From assembly GCA_025060325.1 (NCBI GenBank), contig JANXBW010000008.1:52961-116960 (forward strand): 64,000 nt of DNA, written 5' to 3'. The notes under the pieces were generated by a model. It did no database searches, was not told the origin of the DNA, and saw nothing but the letters and a program-made list of their open reading frames with translations. The stretch's first letter is position 1, and the number at the start of each line of letters is the position of its first letter. Of the stretch, positions 27,673-37,300 are shown piece by piece. Made by a program: the position numbers and the translations under genes. The DNA comes from Thermoguttaceae bacterium (lineage in GTDB: Bacteria > Planctomycetota > Planctomycetia > Pirellulales > Thermoguttaceae).

Positions 27673-28617
27673 ATGCGGAAGAGGATTCTCAGCTCCATTA
27701 GTAACCACTCACCAGGCGGATTCACGCTGGTTGAGCTGCTGGTGGTGATTGCGATCATTGGTATTTTGATTGCTTTACTTCTTCCAGCAGTTCAAGCCGC
27801 CAGAGAGGCCGCTCGGCGAAGCCAGTGCACTAACAACCTCAAACAGTTAGGTCTTGCCATGCACAACTTTGCCGATGTGTTTAAAGTTTTCCCCACCGGT
27901 GGCACCAAGCCTTGGCCTGTGTTGGAATACCATAGCGACAATGGTCGTCACTGGGGACCGGAAAAGCAGGGACTCGGGTGGATGTTCCAAATCCTCCCCT
28001 TTGTCGAACAGACGGCCGTGTATAGCTTGCGGACCCAAGCGGAATTGGAGACGAAGGTTATCCCGGCTTACTTCTGCCCGTCTCGTTCTGCCGTTCGTAA
28101 GCAGGGTGACCGGATCCTTAATGATTATGCCGGCGTGACCCCTGATGACTTTTGGCAAGGGGAGGTTTGGAATGTTCCTCAAAACAGACAGTGGTGGGGG
28201 ATAATCGTACGTACTAACTGGCGGTATATCGATGAGGCCCAAAAGCAGGGGAACCCGGCCGGGTCCACGCCACCCATCACTTTCGCCGACATTCGAGACG
28301 GCACCAGTAACGTCCTGATGATCGGCGAAAAGCGGTTGCGGATCCGTAACTACTACTCCGGTGACTGGCACGACGACCGGGGTTGGTCGGACGGGTGGGA
28401 CCCGGATATTATGCGGTCCACGGGAACCCAATACGGCTACGGTCCTGACACCGATACGGGGCCGGATGTTGGGTTTGACTTCGGCTCAGCCCATCCCGCT
28501 GGCGTCAACTTCTGCTTGGGCGACGGCTCCGTCCGATTAATCCCTTACATCATCGACCGGAACCTATTCAATCAACTGGGTCATCGCGCTGACGGAGCAA
28601 ACGTCCAGGTGCCATAG
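27673..28617 (+). CDS. DUF1559 family protein with pilin-like N-terminus (copy 2)
   Basis: The 314-residue protein starts with a short leader, then GFTLVELLVVIAIIGILIA, and AARRSQCTNNLKQLGLAMHN. Its C-terminal signature is AHPAGVNFCLGDGSVR. It is shorter than the copy at 10156 and the two share mainly the N-terminal third. The ATG is well supported by AAAGGAGG upstream. It lies just after the lipoprotein at 27001 and before a terminator at ~28803. Function unknown; the pilin-like start implies export and processing by a prepilin peptidase. Confidence 0.92.
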   Translation: MRKRILSSISNHSPGGFTLVELLVVIAIIGILIALLLPAVQAAREAARRSQCTNNLKQLGLAMHNFADVFKVFPTGGTKPWPVLEYHSDNGRHWGPEKQGLGWMFQILPFVEQTAVYSLRTQAELETKVIPAYFCPSRSAVRKQGDRILNDYAGVTPDDFWQGEVWNVPQNRQWWGIIVRTNWRYIDEAQKQGNPAGSTPPITFADIRDGTSNVLMIGEKRLRIRNYYSGDWHDDRGWSDGWDPDIMRSTGTQYGYGPDTDTGPDVGFDFGSAHPAGVNFCLGDGSVRLIPYIIDRNLFNQLGHRADGANVQVP

Positions 28618-28802
28618 TGACCTAGATATCTGGCCCCGAATTGGCCATCGAGTTCTAGGAGCATTCCGGCGCCTAAGACCGTGGCGGCCGGGGCATGCGC
28701 CTCAGGAGCCTTCTGCGGCCTCGGATACCTATGTGAACATCAGGAACCTCCTCGCGATGGGGGCAAGTCGTTTTGGGGTCCCAAGTCAGGATGAGTAACT
28801 CG

Positions 28803-28824
28803 CGGCGCTTACCGCGCCGTTTTT
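28803..28824 (+). terminator. Rho-independent terminator after DUF1559 copy 2
   Basis: CGGCGC and GCGCCG form a 6-base stem with a 5-base loop, followed directly by TTTTT. It lies about 185 bases after the stop codon at 28617. Confidence 0.65.
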
Positions 28825-28989
28825 GTTCCAAGTCGGCCCCCTACTAAGCGGGCGAGCGTCCTTAAAAATCTCTTACCATGCTGGTTGAAGAGGTTTTTGC
28901 AATCTGCGCTGCCAGCTTGGACTTTCGTAAGCCGGTGGTCTCGCTTTTTAAGTTTGTTTGTAAAAACCCAGTCGCGACAATGTGTGCCA

Positions 28990-29039
28990 ATTGACACATG
29001 TGATGGATGCGCCGTTTGACACATATCATGGATGCCGGG
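28990..29039. repeat. Two adjacent 25-base direct repeats
   Basis: The units at 28990-29014 and 29015-29039 share TTGACACAT, TGGATGC and most other bases. Each has the -35-like TTGACA. They abut exactly, which suggests a regulator binding site or a small tandem duplication. No gene begins close by. Confidence 0.6.
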
Positions 29040-29676
29040 CCCCACCTTGGCAGAGCTGGATTGGCCTACTAACGACAAAGCTCGGGTATAAAATCATCGG
29101 CAGCTGTGACCAAATGCGCCGTTTTCAGGCTCCTTGCCGGCGGTCCATAACGAAGTTTTTGGCTGCATCTGGCCCGGGAGACAAGCCGGATTCACTTTGC
29201 CCAATTGCGGCATCGGAGCCGTTGCTTATCTCCTCTGTGAAGCGATAGGATACCCTTCCCACCGACAAGCGGTCGAGTGTCGACGATCGGTCGGGGCAAC
29301 TGTTGACAATGAATCGGCAAAGTCGACAGGCTTCGCCGCTTCCTCATTCGAGATAAGAAAATCATCAAACCGAACTAACGTCTGGTATCGGATACCCATC
29401 GGGGGCTGACCACTCGAGCAGGCACCAAAAGGCCACACTGGGAAAGAAGGCGGCAAGCCTGGTTTAAGCCCTGAAGCAAGTCCTTAGCGGGCAATTCTCC
29501 CACGCGCGTCAACGGTCGCTTGCCCAATTGAAGTCAAACTCGTCAACCAGCTTTGCGTGCACTAAAGAAGTCCGTCGAGCAAGCACGGGCTAGACGCAGG
29601 TTGACCATCCGAGGAGAGACGAAAACAGCCCGGCCGAACCCCCGAACTCCCTGGTCTATCCCATGCAAGCCCGACC

Positions 29677-30996
29677 CTACGGTGTCGTGAGATCGGCCGG
29701 GTTCACTGGGATGCTTTCCCACCGAAGGGTATATTCTTCGCGAGCGATTGCCCCTGGAATTTCCCAGATAAGTTCTCCGCCGTTTTCCGCGGATATCGGG
29801 GGGAAGCGAAAAACCAGGGCCACTTCGTTTTCCCGCTGAATCTGAGGCTCAATAGCTGTGGGCGGAACAATCTTTCCTCCGGGCAGAGCAAGCCAGGGTC
29901 GAAATTGGTAAAACCACGCGCGGTGTGATTCGAAGGCCGTGTATGCTTGGCCGTAAACCACCCGTAGCGATATGGCAGTCTGAGTATTGGTCGCGTTTAT
30001 GTTTTGCAGGACCACCGTGGCATCACCGATCCTTTGAAGTTGTGGACAAAGTTGGGCCAGCGGAAAACGCACCGGAATCGCTTCACCAGCAACGACAGCG
30101 ACAACCCGGCCTTCCAGCCCACCGAGTCGCTCGACCTCATCGACCGCGGGAAGCTCAAGTCGCGCTAAGATCTCGATGCCGCACTGGGTGGCAAGGGCTG
30201 GCACTTCCCGTGTGCCTTCCCCGGCTGCTGCATGGAGCTCCCGGCCTCTGGCGTCCCGGCCCCGAAACATTCCCCCTACCCAGTAAAACACAATAGGGCG
30301 AATCCGCGGTTCCCACAGGAGCTGTAAACGAACCAGCAGGTCCTGGGGATCCCCAGGGGTGCTACCCCGGTCGGATTTGAGGCACTGGAGGACCCGGCAA
30401 CGAAGTGGCCCGGCGTAGCTGACATAGTTCCTGGACGCCCCGATTTTGTCCACGAAGGTGGGACTTGCCAACCTCAGGAGTACCGCACTTTCTTTCGGTG
30501 CAGAAGTTACCTCCAAACCACAGGCCTCAGCCAACCGGTCAAGTAAAGGCCAAAAATACTTGGGCAAAGCTGAGCCCGGAACAACGACCCGCTTGGCCAA
30601 TTGCTCAGCCTCAAGAGTTTCAAAGACAATGCGATTGGCCGTTTGATTTTCGATCTCTTTAACCGCCTGCCACACTGATACCCCTGCGGGAACGTTTACG
30701 CTTGCCCCCTCAATAGCCCGACTCGCAAGCCGGATTTCAAGCTGTCGGCGGACTCTTTCCAATCGCAGCCGAGCCTCTGGGGAGGACAACTCCTCGGATT
30801 CCCGCAAAACGTCTAGGGCTTGCGGACCTAGTTCGAGGAGTTGTCGCTCCGCCTCTTCGCGGTCCTCTAAGGCGGGGGCGCTAAGCCGGGCTACAAGTGC
30901 GGCGACCTTGGCCTTGAGGTCAGGCAACCGGATCTCCTGACCTGATTGTGCAGGCAGGAGGTAGATCGAACTAATAAGAATCAAGAAGCAGCTCAT
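29677..30996 (-). CDS. Secreted protein of unknown function
   Basis: I do not recognise a characterised family. From the ATG at 30996 the protein starts with a clear signal peptide (CFLILISSIYLLPAQ). Residues ~30-95 are helical and charged (EDREEAERQLLELGPQALDV), resembling one or two HEAT-like repeats found in planctomycete secreted proteins. The rest is rich in beta-strand patterns. A central part has DATVVLQNINATNTQ and a C-terminal half with ENEVALVFRFPP. The frame is open to 31074, but the extra residues look non-coding. It probably acts in the periplasm or outside the cell; there are no operon partners. Confidence 0.6.
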   Translation of the reverse strand: MSCFLILISSIYLLPAQSGQEIRLPDLKAKVAALVARLSAPALEDREEAERQLLELGPQALDVLRESEELSSPEARLRLERVRRQLEIRLASRAIEGASVNVPAGVSVWQAVKEIENQTANRIVFETLEAEQLAKRVVVPGSALPKYFWPLLDRLAEACGLEVTSAPKESAVLLRLASPTFVDKIGASRNYVSYAGPLRCRVLQCLKSDRGSTPGDPQDLLVRLQLLWEPRIRPIVFYWVGGMFRGRDARGRELHAAAGEGTREVPALATQCGIEILARLELPAVDEVERLGGLEGRVVAVVAGEAIPVRFPLAQLCPQLQRIGDATVVLQNINATNTQTAISLRVVYGQAYTAFESHRAWFYQFRPWLALPGGKIVPPTAIEPQIQRENEVALVFRFPPISAENGGELIWEIPGAIAREEYTLRWESIPVNPADLTTP

Positions 30997-31614
30997 CGGG
31001 CATCCCCACGGGACTACCGCAATGTTACTTGCCCAGTTGCTAATACCGGAGGGAACGAACCTGAGCATCGGCACCCGTCACACGCACGGGCCGTGCAATT
31101 CCCAGCCCCAGGTTTCTGGACGGACTCCGCATGGCAAAAGCTGGTCAACCCCGAGCCGCGCTGCCACGTCTCCAGCGTATCGTAAGTAAATGGAGAATGT
31201 TGCAGATGATTGTTGCCGGGCCTATCCGCTTCATTGTACCCAGAACAACGACTCGGCCGATTGGGTAATGAGCCGGGTCGCCGAAGCGGGTGGCGCAAGC
31301 CGGCTCAATGTGTCGGCGTCCTCACCGGCGGGATTTACGAGCGGCGAAAATAAACTGCCTATTTCTCCCAAAATACCGAATTTTTCCAAGCTAATGTATC
31401 GATAGGACCTGGCACCGGTCGGGATGGCGGGATAATGAGCGCTCGTATGCGGCGCCCCGGGGACTTTCAAGGGATCCTGCCCGCAAAGCTGGCGGCTACC
31501 GGCATGAAAAGACTCACAGTTTTGTCGAGTATCAGCTCCGCCACTACCAATCTCGATCAGCCGCGATGGGGGTCAGGTTAGGCCCTAATTTGAAATCTTC
31601 GGGAGGAGAGGCCC
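30997..31614. other. Divergent intergenic region upstream of fliG
   Basis: About 620 bases between the secreted protein (minus) and fliG (plus). I see no gene. No clear sigma-28 or sigma-54 flagellar promoter could be identified ahead of fliG. Confidence 0.5.
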
Positions 31615-32613
31615 ATGCCTTCCTCTGACCTACGCAAGGCGGCAATTGTTCTGACTTCGCTTCCGCAGGACTTAGCCGCCCAGCTTCTGGCGCGCCTCGA
31701 GCCTAAAGAGGTGGAGGCCGTCTCCATCGAAATTGCCAAACTGGGTTCGGTGTCTGCGGAAGAACAGGAGCAAGTGATCCGCGATTTTGTCAACGCCTCT
31801 CCAGCCGCCGGAGGGGGCAACGTAGGTGGCCTGGAAGTGGCTAAGGCACTTGTGGAGAAGGCGTTAGGCAAGGCAGCTGGGGCCACTTTGGAATCAGTCC
31901 GTCAAGCTATCGAGACCCTTCCCTTTGGGTTCCTGCAAAAGGTCGATACCCAGAACCTGGTCACTTTTCTTATGGATGAACATCCCCAAACAATAGCCTT
32001 GGTGCTTGCCCATCTCAATCCAAGTCAGGCCGCTACCATTCTTTCTGCCCTCCCACCGGACCGGCAGGTAGCCGTCATCCGCCGGATTGCCAATATGAAT
32101 CAAACAAGCCCGGAAATCATTAAGGACGTGGAAGATGCGCTGGCTGCCCGAGTGGCTAATCTGGTAAATCAACACTTCGAGAAGGCCGGCGGGGTGGACG
32201 CAGTGGCGGAGATCCTCAATGTTGTCGACCGAGCCACCGAGCGAACTATTCTCGAATACATCGGCCAAGATGACCCAGAGCTTGTTGAGCAGATCCGCCG
32301 CCGGATGTTTGTTTTCGAGGATATCGTCAAATTGTCCGATCGGGACATCCAAACGGTCCTCAAGCATGTGGAAAGCTCTCAGTGGGCCACGGCTTTAAAA
32401 GGTGCAAGTGAGGAATTGAAGCAGAAAATCCTCAACAATATGTCCAAGCGAGCGGCAGCGCTGCTTTTAGAAGAAATGGAATATCTTGGACCGGTGCGGG
32501 CCTCAGTGGTCGAGCAGGTACAACAACAAATTGTGGACACCATTCGCAAACTGGAAGAAGCAGGGGAAATAGCCATCCAGCGGCAACAAGAGGAAGAGCG
32601 TTACCTGGTCTGA
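31615..32613 (+). CDS. fliG: Flagellar motor switch protein
   Basis: FliG is the rotor protein that couples the stator to the MS ring and switches rotation. The 332-residue length is typical. Three domains are recognisable: the N-terminal helical part (KAAIVLTSLPQDLAAQLLAR), the middle domain with DEHPQTIALVLAHL, and the C-terminal motor domain. In the last, FVFEDIVKLSDRDIQTVLKH and RAAALLLEEMEYLGPVR contain the charged torque residues. A GGGAGGAGAGG ribosome site precedes the ATG. Unusually, it stands alone, without fliF, fliH or fliI next to it and 8 kb from the flg cluster. Confidence 0.97.
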   Translation: MPSSDLRKAAIVLTSLPQDLAAQLLARLEPKEVEAVSIEIAKLGSVSAEEQEQVIRDFVNASPAAGGGNVGGLEVAKALVEKALGKAAGATLESVRQAIETLPFGFLQKVDTQNLVTFLMDEHPQTIALVLAHLNPSQAATILSALPPDRQVAVIRRIANMNQTSPEIIKDVEDALAARVANLVNQHFEKAGGVDAVAEILNVVDRATERTILEYIGQDDPELVEQIRRRMFVFEDIVKLSDRDIQTVLKHVESSQWATALKGASEELKQKILNNMSKRAAALLLEEMEYLGPVRASVVEQVQQQIVDTIRKLEEAGEIAIQRQQEEERYLV

Positions 32614-32912
32614 CCGATTGCGCACCTTCGGTGAGGGCCGTGGTGAAAGGGTCTGTGCGCTACGAAAAGTTCGGCAAAACCAAAATCTCTTTGTCAACAA
32701 TTTTCGCGCAACTTCGCCGCAGAACAAAGAAATTTGCGTCCAAAGCCGGCACTGTCCTTCTTGCTTCAAGTGCGCGAGGCTCCTTAAGTGGACGCAAACA
32801 GCTCGGCCTCAGCGGTGGTTAACCACGACCTGGGTGCGTCGTCAATTCCAGCAATAACGCCGCACCTCTGATAGTGATCGTGGTCAACAAAGCGGCAAGT
32901 ATTCTCAGGAAA

Positions 32913-34262
32913 TTACTTTTGCCCCTCGGCCAAAGTGCCCTGACTTTCAAACAGGAACCGGAGGGCCACCAAGCAGTGGGTTTTTACCCCGATGGGCAAG
33001 GCTGCCTCATCCAGGCGGAATTGGGGCGTATGCACGGGGTAAATGGCCCCAATGGATTCGTTTCGGGCGCCAACATAAACATAAAGCCCGGGAACTTTTT
33101 GCGCATAATGCGCGAAGTCTTCGCCACCCATCACCGGCTGAAGCTCTACGAGGTTCTCTGCCCCAACTGCCTGAGCAAGGGCCGGCTTGAGGAATTCAAG
33201 CAACTTCGGATCGTTCCACACTGCCGGTCCGTAATCGTGCATCTCGATTTCTGCGGTGGCACCAAATGCCGCCGAAACCTCTGTGACAATCCGGCGAAAA
33301 GCCTCGTTAGCTGTCTTTCGTACTTGCGGATTATGGGTCCGAATGGTGCCTTCTAATTCGACTCGCTGGGGGATGATGTTCCATGCCTCGCCCCCGCGAA
33401 TAATGCCGAACGAGACCACAATCGGTTCGCGGGCATCAATAGTCCGGCTGGCGATCGTTTGCACAGCTGTAATGACATGAGAAGCCGTGACGATTGGATC
33501 GATACCAGCCCAGGGCATGGCCGCGTGGGACTGCTTGCCCACAATCGCCACACGGAAGCGATCCACGGCAGCCATTAAGCTTCCGGGCCGATAGCCGATC
33601 TTGCCCGTGGGCAAATCGACGTTGACGTGCATCCCGAAGATAGCATCGACTTTTGGGTTTTCCAGCACCCCCTGGGCGATCATCAATTTGGCCCCACCCT
33701 CTTCACCGGGAGGTGTGCCCTCCTCTGCCGGCTGAAAAATAAACTTGACCGCGCCGGGGAATTGATCGCGAAGACGCACCAAAACAGCCGCTGCTCCAAG
33801 AAGCATCGCCGTATGGGCATCATGACCACAGGCGTGCATTCGGCCAGGAATACGGGAGGCAAACGGCAATCCCGTTTCTTCCTGCACTGGGAGGGCGTCC
33901 ATATCTGCCCGAAGCGCAATGACCGGCCCGGGGCCTTTGCCGCGCACAAGCGCCACTACTCCATGGTGAGCCACACCGGTGCGAAGTTCGTCCACGCCAA
34001 GTTGACCGAGTGTTTGCGCAACAAACTGGCCCGTGCGCTCCTCGCGATTACCTAGCTCCGGATAAGCGTGGATCTCTCGCCGCCACTGGACAACATGCGG
34101 TGTTACCTCCTGGACCAATCGTTGCACTTCTTCCGCCAAGGGGGCCGGTTGCGTTTCTGCCGCAGTGGCGACCGATGGGGCAAGCAAATTATTCACGAGG
34201 ATACCTCCGCCAATGAGCCAAAGCAAAAAAGCCAATAGGTGCATCCACGTTTGTCTACGCAT
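32913..34262 (-). CDS. Exported M20D-family metal-dependent amidohydrolase
   Basis: The family hydrolyses N-acyl amino acids, hippurate or indole-acetyl amino acids. The protein begins with a signal peptide or anchor (LLAFLLWLIGGGILV) and a short linker, so it is periplasmic or extracellular. Metal-binding motifs are complete: RADMDALPVQEETGLPF, RMHACGHDAHTAMLLG and FQPAEEG, with GMHVNVDLPTG further on and GGEDFAHYAQKVPG near the C-terminus. The dimerisation domain lies around residues 235-345. Length (449) equals a cytosolic M20D enzyme plus the leader. An AAGGGGA lies upstream of the ATG. Precise substrate unknown. Confidence 0.88.
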   Translation of the reverse strand: MRRQTWMHLLAFLLWLIGGGILVNNLLAPSVATAAETQPAPLAEEVQRLVQEVTPHVVQWRREIHAYPELGNREERTGQFVAQTLGQLGVDELRTGVAHHGVVALVRGKGPGPVIALRADMDALPVQEETGLPFASRIPGRMHACGHDAHTAMLLGAAAVLVRLRDQFPGAVKFIFQPAEEGTPPGEEGGAKLMIAQGVLENPKVDAIFGMHVNVDLPTGKIGYRPGSLMAAVDRFRVAIVGKQSHAAMPWAGIDPIVTASHVITAVQTIASRTIDAREPIVVSFGIIRGGEAWNIIPQRVELEGTIRTHNPQVRKTANEAFRRIVTEVSAAFGATAEIEMHDYGPAVWNDPKLLEFLKPALAQAVGAENLVELQPVMGGEDFAHYAQKVPGLYVYVGARNESIGAIYPVHTPQFRLDEAALPIGVKTHCLVALRFLFESQGTLAEGQK

Positions 34263-34399
34263 AGGGAGTCCCCTTGTGGATGGGCTAAGATAGATAGGTT
34301 AGCTTATTCGGCCTAGCTTGCAGCAAGTGACGTGTGTTCCGTACTGGCACGAAGTCAACAAAGCCATGCTTTGGGCCGGGGATCCTTCTTCCGGACTGG

Positions 34400-37300
34400 C
34401 TAATCCCGCCCGCAACAACGTTTATACTTCTTGCCACTGCCGCACGGACAAGGGTCGTTGCGCCCGACCCGTTTTTCTTTTGCCCGGTATGGCTCAATAG
34501 GTCCGGCCGAGGTCCCCGCAGCGACCGAAGCGGCTGAGGCGGCCACCGGCTCTCGGGCCGCGCTGCTTGGTAGCGGAACGACCTCCGGCCGCGAAAGTTG
34601 TTGACGTGCCCAAATCCGCGAGGTAAACGCATCGGGATAGTATTCGACCCGGAAGATAAGCTCCGAGACTTTGGATTCCACCGATTCCCACATGGCCTCG
34701 AAGGCCCGCATCCCTTCCCGCTTGTATTCCACCTTGGGGTCAACCTGGGCATAGCCCCGAAGCCCCACGCTCGCCCGCAGGTGGTCCATCACCAACAGGT
34801 GATTCTTCCATGCCTCGTCCAAAATGCGAAGGAGGAGCGCCCGCTCCATCCGGCGCATTTCCGGCCGTACCCGCTCATCCAACGCGTTGAACAGTTTTTG
34901 CTCGATTTCGCGGCGTTGACGGGTGGCCACCTCTTCGGCCGTCAGCTCCACGCCGACATTTTCCTGGAGCCAGCGGTTGAAAGAATCAAGATGGCTATTG
35001 AGCTGGGCAAGCTGGAGGTGGTCCTCCGGCCCAGCTGTCGGACCATAAAGCTCTTGTAGACGAATGTGCAGTTGCTGGCCCAATTGCCGACCACGTTCCA
35101 GCTCTTGGCGGCTGGCCTCGGTTAGCCGGCTAAGCACTTCCTCCTGCGGCAGGCCCCGGAGCGACTGAGCAGTTAGTCCATAGCGGATCTCTGCCCATCC
35201 CAGGAAGCGATCCCAATCCACCCGTGGACGTTTGCCCGGCCCCATGACTGAACACTGCCGCAGGGCGGATAGGATTGGGAATTGCTCTTCGCGATGCTCA
35301 TAAAGTTGACCAATGGCTTCCAGGAGGAATGCCTCCACAGCCTCGGGATCACCCTCCTTAATGTCGGACGGCGAAATCTGCGCCCCAAACTTAGTAGCCA
35401 CCCAGTGGGTTAGCGCCTGAACTCCATAACCAGGTTGCAGGAAGACCGCACCTTCCTGAAGATCCACACCCTCCACGAATTGCCGAGCCTTTTCCACCAA
35501 AAGCTCGGAAAGCTCATCGCGGGAAAGTCGCTTGATGTCGCGGTCGCGGATCCCCGTGTTCCAGCGGCTGTTGACCGTATGAATGAACGCAGAAACGTTC
35601 CATTCGCTGGGATCTTCCTCCTCGGGCAGATGTTCTTCCATCAGTTCCAGCACCTGCCCTTCCACGCGGCGAGAAGCTATGTCCCGAGCGTAGTTCTCCG
35701 CCGTCTCGAAATCCATGCCGCGGAAGACTTTCGCTTCGAACTCTACCCCCAACCGCCTGGAGACAAAATCCGCAAAGCAAGCCGGGCCGTAGTCTTGACT
35801 GAGAAACTTGCGGACAGCCCGGCGCACTTCGTTACCAATCATCTCGAAAATCAGTTCGCGACAGTCTGCCCCCTCGAGGATCCGCTGGCGGTAGGAATAG
35901 ACGCGGCGGCGCTGTTGATCCATCACCTGGTCGTATTCGAGCAAATTTTTCCGAATCTCGAAGTTGCGTTCCTCTACCTTCTTTTGAGCGCCCTCGATGC
36001 GGCGCGTAAGCATCGGACTTTCCAGGGCTTGGCCTTCCTCGGCCCCCAGCCACTGCCAGACCTTGTTGATCCACTCGCCGCCGAAGATTCGCAGCAGGTC
36101 GTCCTCAAGAGATAAGAAGAATCGACTCGATCCGGGGTCGCCCTGACGTCCCGCTCGACCACGCAGTTGGAGGTCGATCCGCCGGGCCTCGTGCCGCTCC
36201 GTCCCAATGACGTAAAGTCCGCCCATCGCCGCGACCTCGCGGCCCTCCGCCTTCATTTGCTCGCGTTCTTCGATTTCGCGCACAAGGGCGTTCCACTCCT
36301 CCTGCGGCACATCGAGTCGGCTCGGATACTTATGTTGAAGAAGTGCCCACGCCATTGACTCCGGATTGCCGCCAAGGATGATATCCGTACCGCGACCCGC
36401 CATGTTGGTGGAAATAGTCACCGCACCCTTCCGGCCGGCTTGAGCGATGATTTCCGCCTCTCGCTCGTGGTGTTTGGCGTTGAGGACCTGGTGGGGAATG
36501 CCCCGGGCTTCGAGCATCCGGGAGAGAAGCTCGCTTTTTTCAATGGATGTGGTGCCGACCAAGATGGGCCGACCGCGGCGCTCGATTTGCTTTACTCTTT
36601 CCCGCGGAATGTTGACCGTGTCCCGTTCATCCCGCGGCCGGAAAACGACCGTGCTGTCGTCTTCCTTGACGATGTGGCCAATCCACATTTGGCCGGAGTC
36701 AAGCCACACCGTATCATAGCGATGGACGCGCTCGATTTCGTCAACAATTGCCTTATATTTCTCTTTGGCAGTGCGAAAAACAACGTCGGGGTGATTGATT
36801 CGCCGCAGGGGCTTATTAGTGGGAATCGCCACCACCTCCATCCCGTAGATCTTCCAAAACTCGTTGGCCTCGGTCATCGCCGTGCCGGTCATGCCGGCAA
36901 TCTTCTTATAGAGCTTGAAGAAGTTTTGGATGGTGATCGTGGCAAGTGTTTGCGTTTCCTCCTTAATGCGAACCCCTTCCTTGGCTTCGACAGCTTGATG
37001 TAAGCCGTCGCTCCACTGTCGACCGGGCATCAAGCGACCGGTAAACTCGTCAACAATAATAACCTCGTCGTCCTTAACCACATAGTGAACATCCCGCTTG
37101 TATAGGTGATGGGCTTTGAGGGCATTGTCGATAAGATGAGGCCAGTGCATATTCTGGCCGGTATAGAAGCTCTCGACGCCGACAAGCTCTTCCGCCTTAC
37201 GGACCCCTTCCTCGGTCAGATGGGTGGTCCGCTCTTTTTCGTTAACTTCGAAGTGCACGCCCCGTTTTAATTGCCGGGCGACCATGTCGGCGATCCGGTA

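Larger units (their letters stand above)
28618..29676. other. 1.06-kb region without a supported gene
   Basis: The region lies between two convergent genes. It contains the terminator at 28803-28824 and two 25-base direct repeats at 28990-29039. Several short open frames run through 29130-29460 on both strands, but none has a ribosome site or a recognisable product. It may hold a degraded gene or an unrecognised RNA. Confidence 0.5.

Noticed and set aside
29134-29456. Short frames on both strands in the 1-kb gap, considered as a decayed transposase or integrase
   Set aside because: No catalytic motif, inverted repeats or target duplication could be seen.
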